Below, piece after piece: positions 1-9,400 of a DNA stretch of 64,000 nt; position 1 is the stretch's first letter; each line of letters begins with the position of its first letter. This DNA is from Streptococcus entericus DSM 14446 (GTDB lineage: Bacteria; Bacillota; Bacilli; Lactobacillales; Streptococcaceae). Under the pieces are notes generated by a model, which saw only the letters and a program-made list of their open reading frames with translations, ran no database searches and was not told where the DNA came from. Where the stretch lies: NCBI RefSeq assembly GCF_000380025.1, contig NZ_KB904156.1:1-64000 (forward strand), in the 5' to 3' direction. Made by a program: the position numbers and the translations under genes.

Positions 1-36
1 TGCCTTACTCACATCAATCCCGAAAACTGCACGCAT
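1..36 (-). CDS. IS110-family transposase, 5' end only
   Basis: The first twelve codons read MRAVFGIDVSKA, the typical N-terminus of IS110-family DEDD recombinases, where the Asp of GIDVS is the first catalytic acid. The rest lies outside the window to the left. A GAGGT ribosome binding site sits 7 bases upstream of the ATG. Only 12 residues are visible, so the assignment rests on this motif and on the long structured non-coding end next to it. IS110 elements excise and insert without classic terminal inverted repeats and use a bridge RNA. Confidence 0.7.
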   Translation of the reverse strand, partial: MRAVFGIDVSKA

Positions 37-226
37 GATACTACCTCTTTGTCTTGAATGATTCCTTGTTTTAGAGATGTCATTTTCAATACTCGACGTC
101 TAGCGTCCCACATACTTTGATAACATTCTTTCTAAAACAGGTGTCTTGCCAGTTTTTGTTGCGACGTCTAGCGTCAAAAAGCCCCACGACTTAACAAGAC
201 ACCTCTACTTTATCATCTTGAGAATG
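37..226 (-). ncRNA. Candidate IS110 bridge RNA region
   Basis: This non-coding stretch lies directly upstream of the transposase start. It holds two adjacent helices: 68-75 pairs with 131-138 (8 bp), and 139-148 pairs with 195-204 (10 bp). Each encloses an identical 13-mer (95-107 and 163-175) that can itself fold as GACG-loop-CGTC. Two neighbouring stem-loops upstream of the recombinase match the architecture reported for IS110 bridge RNAs, which carry a target-binding and a donor-binding loop. The RNA ends and the guide bases were not determined. Confidence 0.5.
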
Positions 227-272
227 AAAAAAGTAGTGAGTACTCTCTCCCGTCGGAGATTTCCTCACTACT
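226..272 (-). terminator. Hairpin with T-run on minus strand
   Basis: AGTAGTGAG (232-240) pairs with CTCACTACT (264-272), with an inner CTCC/GGAG helix. On the minus strand it is followed by six T. It would stop transcription entering the IS element from the right. It may belong to the element or to the original flank. Confidence 0.5.
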
Positions 273-280
273 AATCTTAG

Positions 281-712
281 TATGTTTTTGTTGCGGTGAT
301 TTGTTTCATGCCCCAACCTAACTTTGGCTTGGAGGAGACCCCAGGGATTCAGCACTTTGGCCGCGTTGTTGTTTTACTTCGCCCCTTCAACACCCTTTGG
401 GGTTGGCAAGAGATAAACAGTTTTTGGCAGCTGGTCTGGGTTATCTGCCAAAACGTGATGAATATTTTTCTCCTCTATCCGCTGGTTCTTGGTTTGCTTC
501 ATCTTTTTCCGAGCTTGCGCTCAATGGCTCGCGCTATTAAACTAGCTTTTTACCTGAGTTTGAGCATTGAGCTGACACAGATTGTTTTGGACCTTCTCAT
601 TGATGCCAATCGGGTGTTTGAGCTTGATGACCTTTGGACAAATACGTTGGGTGGTTTGCTTGCCTACCTGACCTATCGCCATGTCACTAGCAAACACATT
701 AACATAGACTAA
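281..712 (+). pseudogene. VanZ-like membrane protein, N-terminally truncated
   Basis: The reading frame opens right after a TAG at 278-280 and has no normal start; the first usable codon is a GTG at 296. The product keeps the VanZ-family core: CFMPQP, the TPGIQHFGR region, the loop leading to three hydrophobic helices, and the family motif around ELDD-LW-NTLGG. The first membrane helix expected before CFMPQP is mostly missing, and the break coincides with the end of the IS110-type element. It is most likely an insertion-truncated gene. A shorter protein could still be made from the GTG, but no ribosome binding site supports that. Confidence 0.65.
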
Positions 713-785
713 CCACTTGTTTGCTCTTTTTCAGACAAACAGGTCATGTTCAACAGAAAAAACGTTTTCCTTAGTCCTTGTCAGC

Positions 786-814
786 TAGACCTAGTGCAGA
801 AAACGTGGTATAAT
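786..814 (+). promoter_or_regulatory. Promoter of the ABC exporter pair
   Basis: TATAAT at 809-814 is preceded by TG at 806-807 (extended -10), with a weak -35 TAGACC at 786-791 and 17 bp spacing. The leader before the ATG at 943 is about 120 bases long. It contains a perfect 8-bp hairpin (827-834 with 840-847) just after the expected start site. Confidence 0.65.
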
Positions 815-942
815 AGCCTATCATCCTCAGCACCGCTATGGTGCTGATTTGTTTGTTACTGCTCTTCTTTTGGGCTAACTCATGACAGGAGAGCAGACTG
901 TTTAGCTCTGCGATGGCCTTTAGGAGAAAGAAAGGAGAATTC

Positions 943-2673
943 ATGAAAATTGTACGTGATTTATGGTGGTTTTTTAAGTTAGAAAAACGCCGTTACTTGA
1001 CAGGGATTGTGGCGCTTAGTCTGGTATCTGTCCTAAACCTAGTGCCTCCTATGATGATGGGGCGCGTGATTGATGGTATTGCTAACAAACAACTGACCCC
1101 TCAGCAACTGCTATGGAGCCTGTTGTGGCTCCTTTTAGCGGCACTTGGGATGTATGTGCTTCGCTATATTTGGCGGATGTATATTCTAGGGACTTCTAGC
1201 CGTTTAGGGCAACTGATTAGGTCGCGCCTGTTTGAGCACTTTACCAAAATGTCGCCATCCTTTTACCAGACCTATCGGACAGGTGATTTGATGGCTCACG
1301 CGACCAATGATATCAACGCCTTGACACGTTTGGCTGGTGGTGGGGTCATGTCGGCAGTGGATGCCTCGATAACAGCCTTGGTGACCCTGTTGACCATGTT
1401 TGTGACCATTTCCTGGCAGATGACGCTTGTCGCTATCATTCCGTTACCTTTTATGGCGATGACGACCAGTTTCCTCGGACGACGTACCCATACCAGTTTC
1501 CAAGCCTCTCAAGCTGCTTTTTCTGACCTAAATAACAAGGTTCAAGAAAGCGTATCAGGGATCAAGGTGACCAAATCATTTGGTTATCAGGCTCAAGAGC
1601 TGGCTAGCTTTCAAGAGACCAACCAGATGACCTACCAAAAAAACATGAAAACCATGTTCTATGATGCCATGTGGGATCCGGTTGTTTTGCTTTTTGTGGG
1701 GAGTTCCTATGTTTTGACCCTCCTTGTTGGTTCAATCTTTGTCCGTTCTGGGCAGGTGAGTGTCGGTCAGTTGGTGGCCTTTATCACTTATCTAGATATG
1801 CTGGTCTGGCCACTGATGGCTGTTGGTTTCCTGTTTAACATGATTCAGCGTGGGTCAGTTTCTTATGACCGTATCAATAGCCTACTATCCGAGCGTTCAG
1901 CAGTTGTAGAAGCGACTGATCCTTTACCTGCTATTGAAAATGGTCGTCTGGACTATGCGGTGGATTATTTTGCTTATGATAACGAGGAGACGTTGCGTGA
2001 TATCCACTTTAGTTTAGAAAAAGGGCAGACGCTGGGATTGGTTGGTCAAACTGGCTCAGGTAAGACCAGTTTAATAAAATTGCTATTACGAGAGTATGAT
2101 GTCACAGACGGTGAGATTCGTCTAAACGGTCATAACATCAAGGCTTACCGCTTGTCTGATTTGCGCTCTCTGATGGGTTATGTGCCGCAAGACCAAGTGC
2201 TCTTTGCGATGTCTATTGAGGACAATGTCCGTTTTGGCAATCCGAGCCTATCCCAAGAACAGGTGGAACAGGCAACTAAAATGTCCCATGTTTATGATGA
2301 TGTGATGGGTATGCCTGATGGGTTCCAAACCATCATTGGAGAACGTGGCGTGTCCTTATCTGGTGGTCAAAAGCAACGTTTAGCCATGAGTCGTGCCATG
2401 ATTTTGACGCCTGATATTTTGATTTTAGATGATTCTCTATCGGCTGTTGACGCTAAGACGGAGCATGCCATTATTGATAACCTTAAGCAAACGCGTCAAG
2501 GGCAGACGACGATCATCACTGCTCATCGCTTGTCAGCAGTTGTTCACGCGGATCTGATTTTAGTGATGCAAGATGGTCGTATCATTGAGCGGGGTCGTCA
2601 CGATGAGCTGGTTGCAGCAGGAGGTTGGTATGCGACAACTTATGCTAGCCAACAGCTGGAGATGGGAGATTAA
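943..2673 (+). CDS. Heterodimeric ABC exporter half-transporter, degenerate ATPase site
   Basis: A 576-residue half-transporter: about 320 residues of six membrane helices (type IV exporter fold), then a nucleotide-binding domain. Walker A GQTGSGKT starts near residue 368, the signature LSGGQKQR near 472, and Walker B ends LDD near 496. The catalytic Glu position is Asp (D497), the hallmark of the non-hydrolysing site in heterodimeric exporters of the TM287/288, BmrCD, LmrCD and PatAB type. The ATG at 943 is chosen over the upstream TTG-type start because AAAGGAG lies 6 bases before it. It pairs with the product of the next gene and probably exports drugs or lipophilic compounds. The substrate is unknown. 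Confidence 0.9.
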   Translation: MKIVRDLWWFFKLEKRRYLTGIVALSLVSVLNLVPPMMMGRVIDGIANKQLTPQQLLWSLLWLLLAALGMYVLRYIWRMYILGTSSRLGQLIRSRLFEHFTKMSPSFYQTYRTGDLMAHATNDINALTRLAGGGVMSAVDASITALVTLLTMFVTISWQMTLVAIIPLPFMAMTTSFLGRRTHTSFQASQAAFSDLNNKVQESVSGIKVTKSFGYQAQELASFQETNQMTYQKNMKTMFYDAMWDPVVLLFVGSSYVLTLLVGSIFVRSGQVSVGQLVAFITYLDMLVWPLMAVGFLFNMIQRGSVSYDRINSLLSERSAVVEATDPLPAIENGRLDYAVDYFAYDNEETLRDIHFSLEKGQTLGLVGQTGSGKTSLIKLLLREYDVTDGEIRLNGHNIKAYRLSDLRSLMGYVPQDQVLFAMSIEDNVRFGNPSLSQEQVEQATKMSHVYDDVMGMPDGFQTIIGERGVSLSGGQKQRLAMSRAMILTPDILILDDSLSAVDAKTEHAIIDNLKQTRQGQTTIITAHRLSAVVHADLILVMQDGRIIERGRHDELVAAGGWYATTYASQQLEMGD

Positions 2674-2946
2674 GCTCATCGGATGAGCAGCAGCTTCGCT
2701 TTTATAGGATCTGACTCACTGGCATAACGAGGATCACCTGTAAACGTTATAGACTGGCTATACGGTTCTGGCTGCCCTAGTTTAGCCGTGATGGGAGCGC
2801 TCGTTTGCTGTGCCCTATGGTAAGTCAGCTCGTTAGTAACCTATAGACCGAACCGAGTATTTTTTAGAGACGGCACTCATTTGGTTTTGGGTTGCCTTGA
2901 CCTTGCTCGTCTCTTGCTTGTTATGATGTTTTGAAAGGAGTAGTCA
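2674..2946 (+). other. 273-base structured spacer between the two ABC genes
   Basis: No credible ORF. It can form several helices: GCTCAT/ATGAGC right after the stop codon, ATAACG/CGTTAT near 2722-2747, and a long-range CGGTTC (about 2763) with GAACCG (about 2853). The ribosome binding site GAAAGGAG lies just before the second gene. Partner genes of this type usually abut or overlap, so a spacer this long suggests a regulatory element or a decayed insert. Confidence 0.4.
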
Positions 2947-4692
2947 ATGCCCAAACAAGCTCAATTATGGTCGACCTTTCGTCGGCTGATGACCTACTTG
3001 ACCCCTTATGGTCTACTGACCACTTTTTCCCTAGCTCTGCTATTGGCCACAACGGTGGTAAAAAGTCTTATCCCCCTTGTGGCTAGTCGATTTATTGATG
3101 GCTATATCGCTGGTCAGACGACAGACGGGCTGAGCCTTTTGATTGGCTATTATGGCCTTTATATGGCGCAGAGCTTGCTGCAGTATTTTGGTAATTTTTT
3201 CTTTGCCAAGGTGTCTTATAGTGTGGTGCGTGATATTCGACGAGATGCGTTTGCGACCATGGAAAAACTGGGAATGTCGTATTTTGATAAAACCCCGGCT
3301 GGGTCTATCGTGTCGCGAATTACCAACGATACGGAGAGCATCAGCGAGATGTTTTCAGGCATTTTGGTAAGTTTTGTCTCGGCGGTGTTTATTTTTACCG
3401 TGACCTTGTACACCATGTTGACCTTGGACGTCAAGCTCACTGGACTGGTTGCCCTCTTTTTGCCCTTGATTTTTATCTTGGTTAATCTTTACCGCAAGAA
3501 GTCGACTGCAGTGATTGCTAAAACGCGGAGTTTACTCAGTGATATCAATAGCAAACTGGCAGAAAGTATTGAGGGTATCCGCATTATTCAAGCCTTTAGT
3601 CAGGAAGCACGTCTTCAGAATGAGTTTGATGCGATCAATCAGGAACATCTCACCTACGTCAATCGGTCATTAGCCTTGGATAGTTTGTTTTTACGCCCTG
3701 CCATGTCCCTCTTAAAACTCCTTGCTTATGCGGTGTTGATGGCCTATTTTGGCTTTAAGTGGCAAAAACTTGGGATTTCTGCAGGTTTCATGTATGCCTT
3801 CATCCAGTACATTAACCGTCTCTTTGATCCGTTAATCGAAGTAACGCAGAACTTTTCAACCCTGCAAACCTCTATGGTTTCTGCTGGTCGTGTCTTCAGC
3901 CTCATTGATCAGGAGGTGTTTGAGCCTGCTCAGCTGGGGGAAGTTGAGGACATCCAGTCAGGCGATATTGTATTTGAAGACGTTTCTTTTAGCTATGATG
4001 GAAAGAACCAGATTTTGGATAAGGTATCCTTTCGGGTCAATAAGGGTGAAACGATTGCATTTGTTGGGGCGACAGGCTCTGGCAAGTCCTCTATCATCAA
4101 TGTTCTTATGCGTTTTTATGAGTTTCAATCAGGGCGTGTGTTGATTGATGGCACAGATATTCGGCAGTACAGTCAGGAAGCTTTACGCCGAAACATCGGT
4201 TTGGTTCTCCAAGACCCTTTTCTCTATCATGGGACAATTTCGTCTAATATCAGGATGTATCAGGAAATCAGCGACGATGAGGTTCGGGCTGCGGCGGAGT
4301 TTGTCGATGCTGACCAGTTTATCAGTAAATTGCCAGCAGGCTATAGCGAACCTGTCACTGAGCGTGGAGCAACCTTTTCAACAGGTCAACGCCAACTGTT
4401 AGCTTTTGCTAGGACTGTTGCCAGTCAACCTAAGATTTTAATTCTCGATGAGGCAACTGCCAATATTGACTCCGAGACGGAGCAAATCGTTCAAAATTCT
4501 CTTGCTAAGATGCGTCAAGGACGGACAACAATCGCTATTGCCCATCGTCTATCAACGATTCAAGACGCTAATTGCATCTATGTCTTGGATAAAGGTCGAA
4601 TCATCGAGAGTGGGGACCATGAGACCTTGCTAGCTCTAAGGGGAACCTACCATAAGATGTATCAACTCCAAGCTGGCATGATGGAAAAATAG
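2947..4692 (+). CDS. Heterodimeric ABC exporter half-transporter, catalytic ATPase site
   Basis: A 581-residue half-transporter with an N-terminal six-helix membrane domain and a C-terminal ATPase domain. Walker A GATGSGKS is near residue 374. The signature is the altered FSTGQRQ (near 477). Walker B keeps the catalytic Glu: ILILDEATANID, E502. This is the mirror image of its partner, which has a good signature but Asp in Walker B. The pair is therefore expected to form one hydrolytic and one degenerate ATP site, as in the TM287/288 family. GAAAGGAG precedes the ATG. Confidence 0.9.
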   Translation: MPKQAQLWSTFRRLMTYLTPYGLLTTFSLALLLATTVVKSLIPLVASRFIDGYIAGQTTDGLSLLIGYYGLYMAQSLLQYFGNFFFAKVSYSVVRDIRRDAFATMEKLGMSYFDKTPAGSIVSRITNDTESISEMFSGILVSFVSAVFIFTVTLYTMLTLDVKLTGLVALFLPLIFILVNLYRKKSTAVIAKTRSLLSDINSKLAESIEGIRIIQAFSQEARLQNEFDAINQEHLTYVNRSLALDSLFLRPAMSLLKLLAYAVLMAYFGFKWQKLGISAGFMYAFIQYINRLFDPLIEVTQNFSTLQTSMVSAGRVFSLIDQEVFEPAQLGEVEDIQSGDIVFEDVSFSYDGKNQILDKVSFRVNKGETIAFVGATGSGKSSIINVLMRFYEFQSGRVLIDGTDIRQYSQEALRRNIGLVLQDPFLYHGTISSNIRMYQEISDDEVRAAAEFVDADQFISKLPAGYSEPVTERGATFSTGQRQLLAFARTVASQPKILILDEATANIDSETEQIVQNSLAKMRQGRTTIAIAHRLSTIQDANCIYVLDKGRIIESGDHETLLALRGTYHKMYQLQAGMMEK

Positions 4693-4761
4693 CAAGGAGC
4701 AAGTTATTCTTAACTATCCCTGTTATTGTCGAGTTAAACATTTACCGAAAAGACTGAAAAT

Positions 4762-4829
4762 AACCTGCTTAGAGCAGGTTCAGACGATAGCTCAAGCTCT
4801 TAGAATCTCATTTCTAAGGGCTTGAGCTA
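4762..4829 (+). terminator. Tandem hairpins after the ABC genes
   Basis: A small AACCTGC/GCAGGTT hairpin (4762-4780) is followed by a long imperfect stem (4788-4829, TAGCTCAAGC with GCTTGAGCTA). The T-run after it is weak, so termination is plausible rather than certain. Confidence 0.45.
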
Positions 4830-4953
4830 GTTTAAGTGTATAAAATGCTCAAAACCGATAGAAACGACAGCCGTAAAAGATTTCTGATTTGTCTTAAACC
4901 GTCAAAATGCCTGCTTATCAATCATCAGGACGCTATAAATTTCGCAGATATAG

Positions 4954-4986
4954 AAAAAGACAATCCACTGTTTGAGGATTGTCTTT
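4954..4986 (-). terminator. Rho-independent terminator of the minus-strand operon
   Basis: AAAGACAATCC pairs with GGATTGTCTTT around a short loop. On the minus strand the stem is followed by a TTTTT run, as expected for the end of the transcript running through the CoA-binding gene. Confidence 0.75.
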
Positions 4987-5025
4987 CAGTTGAAATGTCC
5001 AAAGGAACGCTTTATTTTGATGCCC

Positions 5026-5454
5026 TTATACCATCTTAAGGTACTCGATTTTTAAGCACCTGTTCATGACAATGGCATCGCGACCAGCCTGACGCAGGAG
5101 TTTTTCTGCGTCTTCACTCTCGAGACCCAGTTGTGCCCAGTAGATGTCAGCGTCAGTTTCGAGAAAATCTCTGGCAACATCTGCCAGAAATTCACTGCGA
5201 CGAAAGACATTGACCATGTCGATATGGACAGGCACGTCTTGCAGTCTAGCATAGACTCTCTCACCGAGGATTTTTTCCCCAGCAAGCTTCGGATTGACTG
5301 GAATGATGGTAAAACCAGCCTCCTGCATGAGCTGACTAACGCGGTAAGCAGCTGTCTCTGTACGGTCAGATAAGCCAACCACCGCGATGGTCTTGGTTTG
5401 CTTGATATAATCGAATATCACCTCTTGAGGTGGGTTTTGGAAGGTGTAAGTCAT
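5026..5454 (-). CDS. CoA-binding domain protein (YccU-like)
   Basis: A 142-residue protein that is a single Rossmann-like CoA_binding_2 domain. The glycine-rich loop AVVGLSDR follows the first strand (about residues 24-31), and IPVNPK marks the second nucleotide-contact segment. The biochemical role of the family is not settled. AAAGGAG lies before the ATG. It sits 12 bases downstream of the SUKH gene and shares its orientation, so it is probably co-transcribed with the accessory cassette. In S. pneumoniae the equivalent gene follows polA, which suggests that the genes now lying between were inserted. Confidence 0.85.
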   Translation of the reverse strand: MTYTFQNPPQEVIFDYIKQTKTIAVVGLSDRTETAAYRVSQLMQEAGFTIIPVNPKLAGEKILGERVYARLQDVPVHIDMVNVFRRSEFLADVARDFLETDADIYWAQLGLESEDAEKLLRQAGRDAIVMNRCLKIEYLKMV

Positions 5455-5466
5455 GTGTGTTCTCCT

Positions 5467-5877
5467 TTATTTGCTAGATGCTCTGTTAAGGCAACTCTTG
5501 AGATAATCTAGTAATGACTCATATGCCATAGCCTCAGCACTATTGTCCCATGAATAAATGTTACCAGATTTATCCGATAAGATAAAATAGTTGTCCATAT
5601 GCCAATCTTCAACGATAAATTTATCTTTTGGGAAGTGTTCGTTATATTTTCGGGCTTCTAGTGTTGCAACTACCACATGGCAATAGTCATCAACATTCAA
5701 CCCCATCCATTCAGTTGCTTCAAAGCTAACTGCCCCAAAATGGCTCAAGTAAGTTTTAAAGTCATCTGAGAACGTCAGTTGCAATTCACTCTCCGCCTGC
5801 TTAATCTGTTCTGAACTAGCAGGAGAACTGTGGTAAAGAGGGTGTATTTTTTTTAATTCTTCAATAATTTGTGACAT
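5467..5877 (-). CDS. SUKH (SMI1/KNR4) family immunity-like protein
   Basis: 136 residues from the ATG at 5877, chosen over an in-frame ATG at 5892 because AAGGAGAT lies 4 bases before it. The fold signature is SMI1/KNR4: LQLTFSDDFKTYLSHFG near the N-terminus, the W-G-L core (EWMGLN), and DKSGNIYSWDNS near the C-terminus. SUKH proteins are common immunity proteins against nuclease toxins. Here the gene overlaps the 3' end of the nuclease gene by 17 bases, the standard toxin-immunity order. The role is inferred from family and position. Confidence 0.85.
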   Translation of the reverse strand: MSQIIEELKKIHPLYHSSPASSEQIKQAESELQLTFSDDFKTYLSHFGAVSFEATEWMGLNVDDYCHVVVATLEARKYNEHFPKDKFIVEDWHMDNYFILSDKSGNIYSWDNSAEAMAYESLLDYLKSCLNRASSK

Positions 5878-6478
5878 GTTTATCTCCTTCACTAATGGCT
5901 CTGGATATTAACTTTTTATCTGTTATAAACGCGAGGCCATGGTCAACGCCTTCTTTTGCTGGGTTGTGCAAAAGAGATTTAAATGTATTTTCACGATGCT
6001 CTTCCTTAGTCAGTAAGGCGTAGTGCCCTCCGTTTTCTTGACCAATATGATGACATTCGAGGATTTTTCCATCTTTTATCGGCAAAAGACCGTTATCCAA
6101 TCTTTCTTGATTGGTCCGACCAAACGAATCAACTTTAGTTGTCATCTCCAACTGTTGGGGCACTAACACGTACCGCTCTTGTCCCATTTCTGTTTTAGCA
6201 AATAGTTTTGGAACAAGATTCAAATCCATATAATGCTTTAATTCCTGACCACTATACATAGCATCTAATACGGATAAGGGATAATCTTTCGACCAACCAA
6301 TTACTTTCTCTAGAGGAGTCAAACCATCATAATGATGTGAAGGACTCTTCTCCACAGGATTGAGGCGCTTTTCTTGGTCAAAAAAGTTATCTGTTGCATC
6401 ACCAACCTTGCGAGCAACTTCACCAATACTTTCCCTTGCTTCTGCTACTAGGGTTTTGGCTAGCTGTTCAAGTACCAT
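5861..6478 (-). CDS. LHH/HNH-type nuclease, probable toxin
   Basis: 205 residues. The C-terminal half carries GRTNQERLDNGLLP, then ECHHIGQENGG and a downstream EEHRE. This matches the LHH family of the HNH/Endo VII superfamily, with Cys where the first Leu usually sits; the paired His and the later His would be the metal and catalytic residues. The N-terminal 100 residues (amphipathic helix VLEQLAKTLVAEARESIGEVARK) are not recognised and may be a docking or trafficking region. The gene starts 3 bases after the ATPase gene, whose last codons hold its GGAGG ribosome binding site. The adjacent SUKH gene supports a toxin role. Confidence 0.8.
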   Translation of the reverse strand: MVLEQLAKTLVAEARESIGEVARKVGDATDNFFDQEKRLNPVEKSPSHHYDGLTPLEKVIGWSKDYPLSVLDAMYSGQELKHYMDLNLVPKLFAKTEMGQERYVLVPQQLEMTTKVDSFGRTNQERLDNGLLPIKDGKILECHHIGQENGGHYALLTKEEHRENTFKSLLHNPAKEGVDHGLAFITDKKLISRAISEGDKHVTNY

Positions 6479-6481
6479 TGC

Positions 6482-9400
6482 TTAGAATCCTCCTTTGTGA
6501 GCCCATCGTTGAAGAGCTTGCTCATCCTTTAACTCATGCAAATAATAATGCGTTACTGCTGCCTGCAATACATCTCGTCTCGTCTGCTCTGCAACAACAT
6601 CCAGTAGCAACTCATCAATGGTTTGACGAAGTATAACTGTTATCTGTTCTGCTTCCGTACTTTTTTCATCTAACTGACGAATCAGCGAAATAAGCTCTGG
6701 GTAAAGCTGCCCAACGATTGCGGCATACTCTATCATGTTGCCATCAAGTGATTGCTCTAAGGACCAGTTCAGAATTCTCCGTTTAGTCAATCCGTCAATA
6801 GATAGATTGGAAACTAAAATGTTTATATCTGTCTTGTCTATCATGGCGCGTTCATCAGGTTCTGCACTCAGATAGGACAATAAAAGAACTTTTCCTTTTT
6901 CATCATCTAGTACTACGGGTTGTGGGGTATGCTGGTAGATTTTTTCTTTGAGCGTCGTCTTATCAATTTGGCATAAGACGGGTTCCAGCCAGTCATTTTG
7001 ATAAACAGCTGCCACTCCTTTAGGAAGTTTTGCTAGTTCAATAATCTGATCGTCCGTTAGATTAGCTGATTTTCCAACTAACTGACGATCTGAAAAATCT
7101 GGCAACCGCAAGATAATTTTTGTATTGGTATTACGGATAACTGACCTATCTAATAGGCCTGGTGCTTGATCAGCAATGATAACCCCCTCGCCATAGGTTC
7201 TCATCTCAGCAATACTCGTTGCCAGCATCTCAACGCTTTTTCCGACTAGGTTAGCACTTTCCATCATCTGCTCTGATGATGTTTTCTTCAACAAGTGATG
7301 GGCTTCTTCCAAAACAGTAAGGTGTTGCAAGGGTCTATTTAGGTCAGTTGCATTGGTCAAGCGGTATTCTTGCAATTTTAAGATAAGTATCCCCATAATG
7401 AGTGACTTTGTCTCTGTTGAGCCGACCCGACTGAGATCAACGATAACATTTTCATCAAATAGAGCTTGGTCTGATAACCCTTTATCTGTAAAGATAAGGC
7501 CGTTCAGACCCGTTGTTAAAGAAGTCAAGCGTGTTAACAAGGCTCCTTTATAAGCTCCTTTGCTCTCGTTATCGTACTCACTGCTATTAATGATAGTCTT
7601 GATATTTCGAATAATATCATCAAAGGTTGGATAGATTCTATACTGATTTACTGAAGTCAATAGATTCCACCCACAGTCTTGATAGGCTTGCTCGACAGCA
7701 TTTTTAAGTACCGCAGGCATTGCAGCATACATTGGCCAACAAACATTAAAAAGTTCAATTAAACGATCCAAATGTTCCAAAATATGGATACCTTCTGGGA
7801 AGGCAAATGGGTTAATTTGTAAGAGCGGACTAATAGTCGGATTGGTTCCATAGACAAAGACATCGTCATCATTTCCGAAAACCTGCTTGTACTCCCCTTT
7901 GGCAGGTTCGATGACTAAAAACTTAATGCCTTGACGACGACTATTTTCAAGAATGGTGTAAATTGTGTTGCTCTTACCAGTTCCTGTGCTTCCTGTAATC
8001 AAGGTATGAGAGGCCAAGGAATTTAATCCAAGCGGTACTCGCAGATGTTCAGCATGGGTCATATGGAAAATCCTACCTAAGTTAATACTCTCACCAATAG
8101 CTTCTTCATAGGAGCTGATATTCCTACCAAAAGCGGTACAGGATAAAACAGGCAAGCCCGCGATGGAGGTTTTTGGAAAATTAAGCGAATAAGCTAACTC
8201 TTTTCCAGACAAAGCCGTTGTCGCTGTGACAAGAGGAGGATAAACCAAAAAAGTTTCATCTTCCTCAATTAATTCTGGATTAAGGGCAAAAATAGGGTGT
8301 CGCAAATCTTTTAAGTAAGCAACTATTTCTTGAGCTTGAGCTCGTTCCTCGCTCACATCGCCTCTCCAAAGGTTTACAACTGTTTGTGAGAGATGAGACT
8401 CTTCTCCCTGTGTTAAGGCTAGATACGAATGGGCAACATTGTTGGCCATGGTTGGGTCTTCGCTGAGGACATAGGCAGCAAACTCCCACATTCCTAACGC
8501 TGTACTTTGTTCCAAGCGTTTGGCTTCTTTATCTAAAAGTTCTAGGGTATGCTTAACGGTATGATTGGTAAAGGTTTGAATAATTCCTTCGTTTTTTCCA
8601 ATTGTTGCTGTGACATTAGAACTTCTGGCAAAGTTGGCACCGAAATTAATCCCAAAATTTAGAGCGTTGGAAGCACCTGTTGTCACGGCGTTGGAAGCTG
8701 TCTTTGCAACTGTTTTTGTCACTCCCTTGGCCAAGGATTTTGCTGTCGAACTTGTTTCTGACCAATTAAGACTTCCCCCCAAAGAAACGCCCAAAGCACT
8801 GCCCAAAGAACCGCCCAAAGAACCGCCCAAAGAGCCGCCCTTCGAGTTACTTTTTCCCTTAGTATTGGTTAGTGATTCGGTCTTCCCTTCTGTGTCAGTC
8901 AGTCCCTCACTAACTGTGTTTGCTGTGTTATTGCCTGTCTGTCTTCCAGCACTGCCACCAAGATTGAGACCGACTGTTGCAGATGAACCGAGTGCTTGTG
9001 ATTCATTGAGAGTAAAGTTTGTTTGCCAAGATGCATAGGGAGCAAGGTCTGAATAAATCTGGGATAACATCAATTTTCGTTCCGCAAGGTCACGAATCGG
9101 CGTTGCTAGAAGGACTAGCACATATTCTTGTTCAAAGGTTTCAGGTACAAAGCCATCTAAGAGTTTTTCGATAGTTTGGCTGATAAACTGTTGAGATTTC
9201 TCCGTTGGAATATTTGAAGCTGTTGCAACAGAGTAGGAAGTATGTTCGCTGAAACAAGGCAATTGACCACGACCAATCTCTTTTGCCCACGTTGAACCAG
9301 GAAAATTCCCTTTGATGGCAGACTCTAGGCGTCTTCGATAGCTATCCACATCAACATTGTTGTTTGCATTCGCTGTGTTGGTCACTGCCAGGTAGACTTT

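Noticed and set aside
97..175. Pair of identical 13-mers at 95-107 and 163-175 as a CRISPR array
   Set aside because: Only two copies, too short, and each sits in its own hairpin next to an IS110-type transposase.
4836..5039. 67-residue plus-strand ORF after the ABC genes
   Set aside because: No ribosome binding site, no recognisable domain, and it runs through a terminator hairpin of the opposite-strand operon.
8610..9038. 142-residue plus-strand ORF rich in Pro-Pro-Lys-Glu
   Set aside because: It is the antisense shadow of the Gly/Ser repeat of the HerA-type ATPase gene.
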